From positions 9,435-58,204 of the forward strand of contig DKAS01000061.1 in assembly GCA_002448875.1 (NCBI GenBank): a DNA stretch of 48,770 bases, in the 5' to 3' direction. Numbering within the stretch: the first letter of the stretch is position 1; every line of letters starts with the position of its first letter. The DNA is from Proteobacteria bacterium UBA6920 (GTDB lineage: Bacteria > Pseudomonadota > Gammaproteobacteria > SG8-11). The translations under genes and the position numbers were made by a program. The notes beneath the pieces were generated by a model. That model saw only the letters and a list, made by a program, of their open reading frames with translations, did not search any database and was not told where the DNA came from. This document shows positions 34,601-43,209 of the stretch, one piece after another.

Positions 34601-36361
34601 GCCCTCCATATCGTCGTCGTCCAGGTCGGCTGCCAGCATCTGCTGCATCTCATCGATACCCGAGCGCATATCCGCGCCCAGGTCTCCTGCCATGCCCAGA
34701 CCTCCCTCCATACCCAGGTCTCCCGCCATGCCCAGGTTCGCTTCCAGATCCATCGCTGCCAAATCATCCACCGCCGCTTCGACCGCTGGATCCGTAGAAG
34801 CGATATCACCCGACGTGCCTGCCAGGAGAGCGGCATTGAAGGCTGCTTCCGCCGCCGCCATCTCTGGATCGTCCGCATCCAGCATCTCGTCGCTGATGAG
34901 AAACCCGCCAGCATCCTCGTCCGCGGCGGCCATGTCATGGTGCGTGTGCGTCGCCTCGTCGCCCAGCACCGACAGCTCCGCATCGGCCGCGGTTTCCGGC
35001 GACCAGGTGTCGGCGGTGTCCGGCGCGGCAGTGTCCCCCGCCATCAGGTTATGCAACTGTACCGCCGTTTCCCGCTCCGCCTCACTGAGCGGGGCGGACT
35101 CGGCGCTTGGCTCAGCTGCCTGCGCCAGCTCGGCGGCCAGCATAGCCGCCAGATCGTCATCCAGGGCGGGGGCCGCGCCCGCAGCCGGCAGATCGGCGCC
35201 GCTCAGCTTTCGGGTCGACTCCGGCGGTGGAGCCGCGACGGCCAGCGGCGGCGCACCGCTGGGCAGAAATTGCAACGGCTTACGCAGCGCCTGTGCCGCG
35301 CCGGCATCCGCCCGATTTTCCAACCAGGCCAGGCCCGCCTGACACCAGGCAGGCAACCCGTGGGTAACGGCGTCCATCGGATCCTGTTCGCCATTGTCGT
35401 GGCGCAGAACATCCAGCAGTTTACCCGCCGGTTGAGCCACAGCCTCGGCTCCGGCCAGCACCGCGCAGGTCTCGATATTGTCGATGAGCAGGATCAGGGC
35501 CTGGCGACAGTCCTTGCGCGTCTGCCGGGTCGACGATTTCTGCAGCATCTTGTGGATCTCGGCGAAGTCTTCCACGCCACCGGCCAGGCTGTTGATCAGC
35601 AACTGCCGCGGCCCGTCCGGCGCTGAGTCATCGCTGGACATTTCCATCACCACCGGCAGCGGCAGCGGCTCATCGACCGCCGGGCCGGACGGCCAGCCGT
35701 CATCGCCACCGGTGGCAAATTCACCTGCCGCCAGCGGTTGGGTCATATCGCCCGGCAGCTCTTTATCGGTGATATCGATGATCGCCGGCATCAGGTCGGG
35801 ATGAAAATCGTCGTCATCGCCGATGAACAGGCCGACGCCTTCATCGGCGCTGCTGTCCACCGTGTCTTGGAGAAAACTCAACTCATCCAGTACCGGTGTC
35901 GCAGCGGGCGGCGGCTCTACGGGCTCGTCGGCGCGCATGCCCAGCGCCCGCTGAAACCACAACTGCTGCTCCAGCGGCAGCGGCGACAGCATGCGATGCA
36001 CGACCGCGGAATTCTGCGGATCGTCCAGGTGAGTGAGTACGTCCGTGGTCCAGGCGAGCAAGGTTTGAATGGTATGGCTCAGCGCCGTCTGATTGTCCAC
36101 CGTCAGGGTCTTGAGGTGCCGCCACAGCTCTTCGCACAATCGATGCAGGTTGGGCAGACTGCCTTCATTGGCGGCGGAGGCGATGTTTTCCAGATGGTGC
36201 AGACAGGAACGCAGGTCGTCGGCGGGTTTACGCTTGTGCTCGGGCCCGAGCTTTTTCAGCACCGTGCGCAGATGCGCCTGCGCGAACAGGATCGAGTCCC
36301 GCAGGACGTGCCAGCCCGCGGAGCCCTGTTCCAGCGCTTGGCCGAGTATATTCGCTCGCAT
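31667..36361 (-). CDS. chpA: ChpA/PilL-type hybrid chemotaxis histidine kinase
   Basis: 1564-residue CheA-family hybrid kinase. N-terminal part: several degenerate helical (HPt/FimL-like) domains joined by acidic, low-complexity linkers (about 145-240 and 390-600). One clear HPt has the phospho-acceptor His839 in AHTLKGSGN. Then a dimerisation/P5-linker region (about 980-1110), the ATPase domain with N-box HMLRNAVDHGIE, DDGGGLN, GRGVGMDVV and GGTEF, a CheW-like regulatory domain, and a C-terminal receiver with D1495 in VDMEMPRMNG and Lys in LSKPYSEDD. P. aeruginosa ChpA has eight Xpt-type domains; only one HxxKG motif is evident here. It would phosphorylate PilG/PilH to control type IV pili. 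An 18-bp unit is repeated about three times (34677-34730), encoding GDLGMA-like repeats. Confidence 0.92.
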   Translation of the reverse strand: MRANILGQALEQGSAGWHVLRDSILFAQAHLRTVLKKLGPEHKRKPADDLRSCLHHLENIASAANEGSLPNLHRLCEELWRHLKTLTVDNQTALSHTIQTLLAWTTDVLTHLDDPQNSAVVHRMLSPLPLEQQLWFQRALGMRADEPVEPPPAATPVLDELSFLQDTVDSSADEGVGLFIGDDDDFHPDLMPAIIDITDKELPGDMTQPLAAGEFATGGDDGWPSGPAVDEPLPLPVVMEMSSDDSAPDGPRQLLINSLAGGVEDFAEIHKMLQKSSTRQTRKDCRQALILLIDNIETCAVLAGAEAVAQPAGKLLDVLRHDNGEQDPMDAVTHGLPAWCQAGLAWLENRADAGAAQALRKPLQFLPSGAPPLAVAAPPPESTRKLSGADLPAAGAAPALDDDLAAMLAAELAQAAEPSAESAPLSEAERETAVQLHNLMAGDTAAPDTADTWSPETAADAELSVLGDEATHTHHDMAAADEDAGGFLISDEMLDADDPEMAAAEAAFNAALLAGTSGDIASTDPAVEAAVDDLAAMDLEANLGMAGDLGMEGGLGMAGDLGADMRSGIDEMQQMLAADLDDDDMEGILLPDAGAGDDGLAALADDDLDFAPDVDFSAEEGFAGDNILDVLRAELLEVSPQLTRLEATLVGATDAGAVQQAANSYRELTERLMLASESLGLSGLYELCRFVVENVAAIAGLDAAARQQCAPVLERWTGLVLAYLQNPSDDAGCVQLIDHFQNKAWPRPISGAAGRDLYAMLSKGMEGEATTAEPVPERQKTATAEDVALQISADASQDLIDAFFSEAPAQTERFSLTISLLAAGENAMDNIKVAQRIAHTLKGSGNLIGVRGLANLTHHVEDILEYLANHRMAPPASLADLLQETADCLEAMIDALQGKAPPPGNALGLLQRILDWANRVDKGQVRDGDLAPAASEAPATAAVAAEKESAGEADAEARASTVDNLRVPTSTVDDMISLLGEVSIAIAQVKEHINRLLQRGKAMGMQDGVIQQRRFDLENVVGVRSQSSRQRRLRMGGGASENFDPLEMDQYDELYGTAHSYIEAVADSREMSHLVQNELSTLEGLFLQQQRLNKELQQLVMSTRMESASSLSSRLQRAVRQACRATGKKVNLVIVNEDMQVDSDVLGKLADPMMHMLRNAVDHGIEDADTRSARGKPAGGTITLSYARQGNNVVVRCGDDGGGLNYEKIRSTAIKKGLMAEGENIEKRDLGRMILVPGFSTRDTTTQISGRGVGMDVVHATILELKGSLDIAESAQGGTEFVLRVPVSLVTNHSLVVKVGEELYAIPTNSLLQILAPDTGEVTEIGEEVAFQLGQDIYPARSLAALLNSSLGDQRISSKKIILLVKADTGNYAVTVDQLINSYELVVKSTGKYVRKVPGVAGVAVLGDGSVVPVLDLPQMLRSSTQTHGADVQAQPSVAKHNNSQDVLIVDDSLSVRKSLAQFVKDAGLIPVLARDGLEASEILRKQKVAVALVDMEMPRMNGLELTRHIRATEGLRDLPVIMITSRTQQKHRQQAEHAGVNKYLSKPYSEDDLLAAIEQLMGG

Positions 36362-36394
36362 AGGGGGGGCCCGAAATGAGTTGCCGCGGCGCCG

Positions 36395-38581
36395 TTACAT
36401 GGATGCTTTCAGGGTGAAGATCTGCACCGCTTCCTGCAAGGCCTGCGCGTAGCCCACCATGGCGTCGGTGGTCTCCGCCTGTTCTTCCAGCTGCTGACCG
36501 GTGACCTGAGTGCTGCGGCGAATTCCGGCGGCGTCGCGGCGCAGCTCATTGATAGCGATGGACTGGGCCACCGCCTGGTCAGAAATCTTCATGACCGCTT
36601 CTACCAGCTGCGTGGTCGTCGCCTGAGTTTCGCGCATTTGCCGGCCGGCGAGCTCCGCCAGCTCGGAACCATTCACCACCTGGCTGATGGTCTTGTTCAT
36701 GGTCAGCATGGTTTCCGAGGTTTCGGTCTGAATATTGTGCACCAGGGCAGCAATCTGCGAAGTCGAATTGCGGGAGTTTTCCGCCAGGCGCTGTACTTCG
36801 TCGGCAACCACCGCGAACCCGCGCCCGGCTTCGCCGGCCGCCGCCGCCTGCATACTGGCATTCAATGCCAGCACGTGGGTACGTTCAGCGATGTTGTTGA
36901 TGATTTCCACCACCGAGTTGATTTCCTGGGAACGTTCCCCCAGGCGTTTGATGCGCTTTTCCGTTTCCGAGATGATTTCGCGGATTTCGTTCATCCCCTC
37001 CACTGTGCCGGTTACCGTTTCCAGCGCCTTGCCGGTGGTGCCGGACGCGCGATCGGCGGTGGTATTACAGGCCTGCGCGAGATCCGCCACGCCTTGAATC
37101 GCCTGCGCGGTCTTGTCGAGGTTGCGCAGCGTTTCCTCCACCACCTGGCGCTCTTCCTGCGCCAGCTGGATAACGGAGTCGCTGCGTTCCTTTACGGTAT
37201 TGGAGGCTGCGGCCACTTCCTGGGCAACGGTCTTGATGCGGTGTAGCACCTCGTTGGTGCCCTTGATCATTTTGTTCAAGCCGTCGGCCACAACCCCGGT
37301 GATATCTTCGCGTACCGGCACGTGAATGGACAAATCATTCTCCGACAATTTGGCCGTAGCCTCCATCAGCTCGATGATCGAGTTATTGAGCGCCTCGTTC
37401 TCCGCTTCCATTTTCGCCAGGGTGGCGATACGTTCATCCACCATCTGATCGAAGGCCATGCCCAGTTCCTGCAACTCGTCGCCGCTGCGAATCTCGGCCC
37501 GGGCATTCTGATCGCCTGACGCGACGCGATGCACCACGGAAATCAGCTTATTGAGCGGTTTGAGAATGGAATTGCGGGCGGCATAGGCGATGATCATCGA
37601 TATCAGCAGCACGACGCCAAACACGAGGAAAAAGCCGCCGCCGAAAGCCGTATCCAGGCGCATTTCCGGCAGTGCCGGCTGGATCAACCACCAGAACTGA
37701 TCAGACCCCGGCACGATGACCTGACGATAGGACAGCTTGTAGTTACCGCTGTCGTCCAGCAGGGACCCGGCGGCGGTGGGCTGCATTTTCTGCCACAGGT
37801 CGGCATCATTGCTGGCGAAACTTTCCTTGGTGTTCAGGTCCTGGGGCGCACCCCAACGCTTGTTGGGATCCGAATGGTAGAGATAAAACCCCTCTTCCGA
37901 CAGCAACAGCATGCTGCCCAGCTTGTCCAGCGCCAGGCTGGCGCGCACCGTGGCCATGACGATACCGGCACGCCGCCCGTTGGGATAGAAAACCGGCGTG
38001 GCAAAATTGATCACGCCGCGCAGCGGCTTGACTATGCCCTTGGCATCGCGCAGCAGGCCAAGACGGGACGCGTAGGTGCGGCCACGCTTTTCCTCCATCG
38101 CCGACTTGAACAATTCGCTGCTTGAGCGATTCTGCATTTCACTGCGTGACTTGTTGGCGTACTCGTCGCCGTTGATCGTCACCACTACCGTTTCCTGACC
38201 AAGCTCGTCGATGTAGGCGAGCTGCTCGTAAATACTATCGCGATTGGCCGCCAGCTCACGAAACTCCGACGACAGGCCCTCGAACGAGACGTCGAGCTCG
38301 GCGCTGTTGCGCAGCGCAACCGCCTCCAGGTAGCGTTGCAGTGCATGCGAGCGCGCCAGGAACAGGGTGTCTTCGTGCGCGTCATCGAAAAACTCCTCAA
38401 GATATTCTGCGCGCGTATTGACCAGCCTTTCCTGACCGTACATCGCTTCCTTGAGAATGGCGGCGGTGGATGATTTCTGGGAAAAAAACGCGATCGCCGC
38501 CATCGGCATGATGGCGACGACAATAAAGGACAACAGCAGCTTGTTGCCCACTCGATTGAACAAACCAAACCGCATTCTCAT
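36395..38581 (-). CDS. pilJ: PilJ-type methyl-accepting chemotaxis receptor
   Basis: 728 residues from ATG 38581 (GAGGAG 6 nt upstream). Membrane helix 1 (about 12-32), periplasmic sensor of about 280 residues with a dCache-like stretch (EEGFYLYHSDPNKRWG), membrane helix 2 (about 318-340), HAMP (SILKPLNKLISVVHRVASG..), a further HAMP-like linker and the signalling domain. The hairpin tip reads VLALNASMQAAAAGEAGRGF, with the PilJ-type QAA in place of the usual IEAARAGE of flagellar receptors. It is placed between the PilI- and ChpA-like genes as in the pil-chp cluster. The sensor differs from the PilJ domain of Pseudomonas, so the signal may differ. Confidence 0.88.
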   Translation of the reverse strand: MRMRFGLFNRVGNKLLLSFIVVAIMPMAAIAFFSQKSSTAAILKEAMYGQERLVNTRAEYLEEFFDDAHEDTLFLARSHALQRYLEAVALRNSAELDVSFEGLSSEFRELAANRDSIYEQLAYIDELGQETVVVTINGDEYANKSRSEMQNRSSSELFKSAMEEKRGRTYASRLGLLRDAKGIVKPLRGVINFATPVFYPNGRRAGIVMATVRASLALDKLGSMLLLSEEGFYLYHSDPNKRWGAPQDLNTKESFASNDADLWQKMQPTAAGSLLDDSGNYKLSYRQVIVPGSDQFWWLIQPALPEMRLDTAFGGGFFLVFGVVLLISMIIAYAARNSILKPLNKLISVVHRVASGDQNARAEIRSGDELQELGMAFDQMVDERIATLAKMEAENEALNNSIIELMEATAKLSENDLSIHVPVREDITGVVADGLNKMIKGTNEVLHRIKTVAQEVAAASNTVKERSDSVIQLAQEERQVVEETLRNLDKTAQAIQGVADLAQACNTTADRASGTTGKALETVTGTVEGMNEIREIISETEKRIKRLGERSQEINSVVEIINNIAERTHVLALNASMQAAAAGEAGRGFAVVADEVQRLAENSRNSTSQIAALVHNIQTETSETMLTMNKTISQVVNGSELAELAGRQMRETQATTTQLVEAVMKISDQAVAQSIAINELRRDAAGIRRSTQVTGQQLEEQAETTDAMVGYAQALQEAVQIFTLKASM

Positions 38582-38630
38582 TGTTAACTCCTCAGGTATA
38601 CGCCGGCGCTTGACGCGCCGCCCACTTCGC

Positions 38631-39173
38631 TCAGGCAATTTCCCCGCTTACCGCCGCAAACAGCGCCTGCACGTCCCATGCTATCCACAACTTTCCCTCA
38701 TGCCGGTAACACAATCGCACATAGGGCTGCAATTTCGCCGGCAGCGGCGGGATCGCCGACATTCTTTCCTCCGGATCCAGATCGACACGCACCGGCAAAT
38801 CCTCGATCAGCATGCCGACCGCGCTTTCCTTCTGGCCGAAAATCAGATATTTCTGCTTCTTTTTGCCGTCGCGGCCAGCGCGCTTCAGGGCGAACAGCAA
38901 GTGCAAATCGAATATCGGCACCATGTTGCCGCGCTGGTTGGCTATGCCGTGCAACCAGGGCGGGGTGTTCGGCAAGCGGCACAGCGCCAGACTATCGAAT
39001 ACTTCGCACACGGTCTTTTCAGTTTCCAGCAACAGGCGCATATTATCGAGAACAAAAGCGTGGCCGCGGAAACGGTAAATCTCGTCCGGATCGACAAACG
39101 CATTGGCATCGCGGTCCGGCAGCTCGAATTTCCTTCCCAGCAGCTCGCTGGGTAACTTACCGGCGCTCTTCAT
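38631..39173 (-). CDS. pilI: PilI-like CheW coupling protein
   Basis: About 180 residues from ATG 39173, supported by AAGGGG upstream; ATG 39200 is an alternative. CheW fold: HAFVLDNMRLLLETEKTVCEVFDSL, WLHGIANQRGNMVPIFDLHLLFAL (the G-x-x-N-x-R-G-x-x-x-P-V/I-D-L core), KYLIFGQKESAVGMLIEDLPVRV. It would link the PilJ-type receptor to the ChpA-type kinase. Between the PilH- and PilJ-like genes, as in the canonical cluster. Confidence 0.85.
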   Translation of the reverse strand: MKSAGKLPSELLGRKFELPDRDANAFVDPDEIYRFRGHAFVLDNMRLLLETEKTVCEVFDSLALCRLPNTPPWLHGIANQRGNMVPIFDLHLLFALKRAGRDGKKKQKYLIFGQKESAVGMLIEDLPVRVDLDPEERMSAIPPLPAKLQPYVRLCYRHEGKLWIAWDVQALFAAVSGEIA

Positions 39174-39208
39174 CGCCACCCCTTCCATCCCGCCGCCCAT
39201 CCGCCGGA

Positions 39209-39574
39209 TCAGGCGAACGCCTTGATCTTGTCCAGAATCTGTTCTTCCGTATACGGCTTGCCGATCAGGCCACGGCCGCCCTGCTTTTGCGCCCAGATCG
39301 CGTCCGCCTTCTGGCTCTTGCTGGTGACGAACACCACCGGGATATGCTTGGTTTCGGCATTGTCAGAGATTTCACGGCAGGCGCTGAATCCGTCCATTTC
39401 ATCCATGATCACATCCATAAATATCAGATCCGGTTTTTCCGACCGCGCCTTGGCAACTGCCTCCTTGCCGGAGGAGGCGGTGATGATTTCACAGCCGGAT
39501 TTAGCCACGATATTCTGCAGGTTCATCAACTCCACCCTGGAGTCATCCACGATCATGATCTTACGCACAGCCAT
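39209..39574 (-). CDS. pilH: PilH-like single-domain response regulator
   Basis: 121-residue CheY-like receiver. Acidic pair D10-D11 in MIVDDSRVE, phosphorylation site D54 in IFMDVIMDEMDGF, Thr in VVFVTSKSQK and the conserved Lys in LIGKPYTEEQI. No output domain. A good ribosome site (AGGAG) precedes the ATG. In the Pil-Chp system PilH is a phosphate sink or retraction regulator acting with PilG. Confidence 0.88.
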   Translation of the reverse strand: MAVRKIMIVDDSRVELMNLQNIVAKSGCEIITASSGKEAVAKARSEKPDLIFMDVIMDEMDGFSACREISDNAETKHIPVVFVTSKSQKADAIWAQKQGGRGLIGKPYTEEQILDKIKAFA

Positions 39575-39629
39575 ATAGTCTCCTATGCATGCTGCTACGA
39601 CACTTCGAGTCCCGGCCCATCATTGTCGA

Positions 39630-40412
39630 TCAGCCACCTTTGGATGCACTGGCAATGTTTTCCTTGCGTGCCGAATCCATCTCGTTAAAAGCTTTGCTCA
39701 AAACCTGCGCCAGCTTCGCTTCCTCCGGCGGTTTGGTCAGGTAGTCATTGCATCCGGACATGGCACCGCGTACCTTGTCGAAAGGCGACTTCTTGCTGGT
39801 CAGCATCACTACGTAGGTCGGATGATTGGCCTTGATCCATTTGCATACCTTGTAACCGTCCGCTCCCGGCATGACCACGTCGAGAAACACCAAGTCATAT
39901 TGCGGACTGGCCTGCTTGATCTTGCGTGCGCCTTCTTCGCCGGAAGCGGCGAAATCTATGGTTATCGCTTCCGCGGTGAGTTCCGGCAGCTTGTGCTCGA
40001 GAAACTTCCGTACCGGCAGGCTGTCATCCACCACCAGAATGCGCATTGCATCGCCGGCAATCACTCCAGAATCGGAGGACAGCGACGATGTTGTCGCCAC
40101 CTTCAGCGCGTACAGCAGCTTTTTGAAAGTCAGCGGGCGTTTGAGCGTGATGTTCTTGCCTATTGCTTTGTCGCCGGAAGTGATCATCACCGGTATCACG
40201 GTCTGCTTTTCCGCGTGCAATACCTTCCACTTCTCCATGCACTCGCCGACATCAGCGTCGACGAACACCAGGTCAGGCGAGCGCTTTTCGTTTTCCACCG
40301 GTTCCTGGTAAATGTCATGCAAGCCAGGGCTCAGATTGAAAATGCTGGTTAACAGACTGTGGTTAAGGTCTTTGCAACCAATCTGGGCGATAATGGCCTT
40401 GTCACGCAACAT
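39630..40412 (-). CDS. PilG-like regulator with N-terminal pseudoreceiver
   Basis: 260 residues from ATG 40412 (AAGGGAG 8 nt upstream; the frame extends to 40466). The C-terminal half (about 123-245) is a complete receiver: VVDDSLPVRKFL, phosphorylation site D178 in VFLDVVMPGADGY, LTSKKS, and Lys227 in YLTKPPEEAKL. The N-terminal half (1-105) follows the receiver fold (PDLVFVDADVG, VIPVMITSGDKA, LKRPLTFKKLLYALK) but lacks the N-terminal acidic pair, so it is probably a pseudoreceiver. Canonical PilG is a single receiver of about 135 residues. It is the first gene of the chemosensory operon. Confidence 0.8.
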   Translation of the reverse strand: MLRDKAIIAQIGCKDLNHSLLTSIFNLSPGLHDIYQEPVENEKRSPDLVFVDADVGECMEKWKVLHAEKQTVIPVMITSGDKAIGKNITLKRPLTFKKLLYALKVATTSSLSSDSGVIAGDAMRILVVDDSLPVRKFLEHKLPELTAEAITIDFAASGEEGARKIKQASPQYDLVFLDVVMPGADGYKVCKWIKANHPTYVVMLTSKKSPFDKVRGAMSGCNDYLTKPPEEAKLAQVLSKAFNEMDSARKENIASASKGG

Positions 40413-40750
40413 GCGGGTAACTCCCTTGGTACGAAAAATCTGTTCTGTCAGATCGAATGGGCCCATAGCAGTTATTCACGTCCGGCACTGAACTGGCGGC
40501 GCGACGCGCCCCTGCTAAAGGGGTCACGGCTGGCGTTTTTTTCCGCAGAATCAACAAGTACGCGCTACCCGCGCGCCTGCGGCGGTTCAGTTACCGTGCG
40601 GGTAACTATGGGTAATCACTGATGAATATCGGTAATCGACGGCGCTTCTTTAGATCAGGTTTGACACCGCTTTTATCGACGTGGAAATTCATATATGCAT
40701 ATAACGAAAGCCGGTCGTCATGACCACGGGACGCCACCCGCAGTTTTCTT
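40413..40750. other. intergenic region upstream of the chemosensory operon
   Basis: No gene seen. It contains the inverted repeat AGTTACC-GTGCG-GGTAACT (40589-40607), followed by two more GGTAAT/C half-sites (near 40611 and 40634), suggesting an operator array for the operon that starts at 40412. AT-rich ATTCATATATGCATAT lies near 40688. Confidence 0.4.
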
Positions 40751-42025
40751 TCAGCTGGCGATAAGCAAATGTTTCAGTTCATGAAAATCCTGTCGGGCAC
40801 GACTCAGGATGGCGCTACTGTGGTGCGGATCCAGTTCCGCGAAACCCAGTTTGTGAAACGCCGGCACTTCATGCAAATGGGGCAGTGATGCGTTTTCCAG
40901 GGGCGGGGTCTGCTCATTGAGCTGTTTGCCGATGAAACTGTGCAATTGTGCCAACAGCACGATATCGCTGTAATCTGCCGTCGGCGTCGGATCACGATAC
41001 CAATCGTCCGCTTCCTCAGCCACCCGCACGAACTCCTCGGGAAAATTCCATTTATGCATCAGCAGGGCCCCCAGGGTACCGTGCAGGTCGCGAATGAGCT
41101 CATCCAATTGCTGCCGGCCGGGAACCAGATGCGGGTGCAGATCGGAAAAAACTATGATCGGCAGCATGCCGATGTCATGCACCAGCCCCAGCAGCATCGC
41201 GTGTTCGGGGTCAAAACCGGCGTGCTCCCTGGCCAGCACATGGCAGACCGAGGCCACTTCCGTGCTGTGCTTCCACAAATCGATCATACGTTTCTTGGTA
41301 AATGGGGTGTGGGAGGTAAACAGCTTGCCGGTGACCCGGGGGATAACAAAACGGTTGAGCAGATCCGGACCCAGGCGCTCGCAGGCCTCATGTACGCCAC
41401 CTACCGGTTGCGTAGCGGCAAACACCGGGCTGTTAGCACAGCGCAGCAACCAGACGGCAAGTGCCGGATCGCTGAAAAACAGGCGTTCCCGATCGTCGAC
41501 CTGACCGCCGCCGGCAACGATATTACGCAGCCGCACCGCCACATCCGGTAATAGCGGCAATAACAGCTGGTCATCAAGCAGCGCCTGATAAATCCGTTGA
41601 AACAGACGATTTTCCGCCACGGCCGGCGGCAGACACCAGTCCTCCAGTTGCAGGCTGGTGCCGGACTGCTGCCGGTTGATACGTTGCAATACGGCACTGG
41701 GCACCCAGCAATACAGGGCATCGCTGGCGCAGAACACATCGTAGTGATGCGGCGTCAACTGCGATATCGGCTCCAGGGCACGGGGATCACGTTCGGTAAT
41801 CACCATGGGCCGGCCGTCTTCCGCCACCACCCGGAGTTTACCGCGCACCAGATAAAGAGCGCGTTCATCGAGTGAACCGATTTCTATCAGGCATTCGCCC
41901 TGGGCGGCATGCAACACCGGCGTCTGCTGCGCCAGCAGTTCCAACTCGGTGGCGCCCAGCCGCTGCAGGGGCTGACGCTGGCTCAGCCAGGTGGCGTCGA
42001 TGTGGTCACAGGCGGGCAGGCTCAC
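40751..42025 (-). CDS. HDOD-domain protein with N-terminal cNMP-binding-like domain
   Basis: 424 residues starting at GTG 42025 behind a strong AAGGAGAG. Residues about 20-120 look like a cyclic-nucleotide-binding beta-roll (LLAQQTPVLHAAQGECLIEIGSLDERALYLVRGKLRVVAEDG), though the phosphate-binding cassette is not clear. The HDOD domain follows (about 150-370), with the HD-type motif intact as GLVHDIGMLPII. HDOD proteins are signalling hubs in motility and c-di-GMP networks and usually lack proven enzyme activity. It lies beside the chemosensory operon, in the same direction, about 340 bp before it. Confidence 0.8.
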   Translation of the reverse strand: MSLPACDHIDATWLSQRQPLQRLGATELELLAQQTPVLHAAQGECLIEIGSLDERALYLVRGKLRVVAEDGRPMVITERDPRALEPISQLTPHHYDVFCASDALYCWVPSAVLQRINRQQSGTSLQLEDWCLPPAVAENRLFQRIYQALLDDQLLLPLLPDVAVRLRNIVAGGGQVDDRERLFFSDPALAVWLLRCANSPVFAATQPVGGVHEACERLGPDLLNRFVIPRVTGKLFTSHTPFTKKRMIDLWKHSTEVASVCHVLAREHAGFDPEHAMLLGLVHDIGMLPIIVFSDLHPHLVPGRQQLDELIRDLHGTLGALLMHKWNFPEEFVRVAEEADDWYRDPTPTADYSDIVLLAQLHSFIGKQLNEQTPPLENASLPHLHEVPAFHKLGFAELDPHHSSAILSRARQDFHELKHLLIAS

Positions 42026-42186
42026 GGCAGCGGTCTCTCCTTGTACCCCTGTTATCGGACCATTACATAATGTTTTTTAAGGAAATAACGAAAAATTTAT
42101 ATTACGGTACCGTTTCCTGCGGCCTGAGCGAAACGCGAATTATCACCTTTTTCTATTTAACATGTTGAATATATTGGTATTCAAGC

Positions 42187-43209
42187 TCAGGGCGGAAACA
42201 GCGCGGCCACCGACTGAACCAGCGTAGATTCCAGGGACGGGTTACGCAACAAATGCCGCAGCTGGGCATCCACCGCCCGCCGCCAATCGCCGCGCGGTGA
42301 ATAGCCCAGGCGGTGGAAGGCCTGGTGGTTGTCCATCACGCCGCACTCGAACATATGGACGATGCTGCGGGTGATCAGCGGTTCACGCCAGCGCAACCAG
42401 GGCTGGGCGACTTCCAACAACCGGGCCCAGAGGCGCGCCAGATCGAACGGCAGGCTGAACCGCGGACGCGGCCAACGGTAGCCGTCATGCAGGTAGGTGA
42501 CAAACTCACGCAGCGTGGGCATTTCCGGACCGGCGATATTGAACGCATGGTAGCCGGCGGTCAGCGGTGCGTGCACCGCCCGCGCGAAAACCTGACCCAC
42601 GTCCTCGCCGTCGATCAGCGGCACGGTATTGCTGCCGTGCTCGAACCAGGGAAAGTAGGCGGACAGCAGACGCGGCAGGAGAATATGCAATACGTTGATG
42701 CCAGTGCCCGCGCCGACGAAAAAACCGAAGCGTAGATTGACGCCGGTAAAACGCTCGTCGCTGAAGGAACGTAGCAGGTTTTCCACCGTGATGTGGCTGT
42801 TCAGGTGCGGCCAATAGGCGCGTGGTATGCCCAGGCTGCGCGCGTCGGCGCTGTAATCCGGGCCGCCGGCGCAGACGGTACTGGTATTGATGAAGCGGCG
42901 TGTGCCGCGCAGCTTGGCCTGCACCAGCAGCTGCAGGCTGGGTTCCAAATAGAGGCGGGCGCTGGCGGGGCCATGGCCATGAATCGCGGTCCAGCCGGCG
43001 CAGTGGCATACCGTATCGACGCCATCCAGCAGCCGCGCCATATAACTGCCGTCCCGCAGGTCGCCGCAACGTACCTCGCCGCGGAAATCCGCAGGCAGGC
43101 TTTGCGCATCGCGGCAGGCGGCAATGACTTCCAGCGCCGGTTCCTTCATCAGACGCCGTAATACGTGGCCGCCGGCAAAGCCAGTGGCGCCGGTTACAAG
43201 CACTTTCAT
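42187..43209 (-). CDS. extended SDR epimerase/dehydratase-like protein
   Basis: 340 residues. N-terminal Rossmann motif VTGATGFAGGHVLRRL, VRCGDLRD, VDTVCHCAGWT, and NLRFGFFVGAGTGINVLHILLP, as in NAD-dependent epimerases and 3-beta-hydroxysteroid dehydrogenase-like reductases. At the usual catalytic position the sequence reads AYWPHLNSHITVENLL: the Tyr may be present but the Lys four residues later is not, so ordinary SDR catalysis is doubtful. Ribosome site GGAAA upstream of ATG 43209. Substrate unknown. Confidence 0.8.
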   Translation of the reverse strand: MKVLVTGATGFAGGHVLRRLMKEPALEVIAACRDAQSLPADFRGEVRCGDLRDGSYMARLLDGVDTVCHCAGWTAIHGHGPASARLYLEPSLQLLVQAKLRGTRRFINTSTVCAGGPDYSADARSLGIPRAYWPHLNSHITVENLLRSFSDERFTGVNLRFGFFVGAGTGINVLHILLPRLLSAYFPWFEHGSNTVPLIDGEDVGQVFARAVHAPLTAGYHAFNIAGPEMPTLREFVTYLHDGYRWPRPRFSLPFDLARLWARLLEVAQPWLRWREPLITRSIVHMFECGVMDNHQAFHRLGYSPRGDWRRAVDAQLRHLLRNPSLESTLVQSVAALFPP

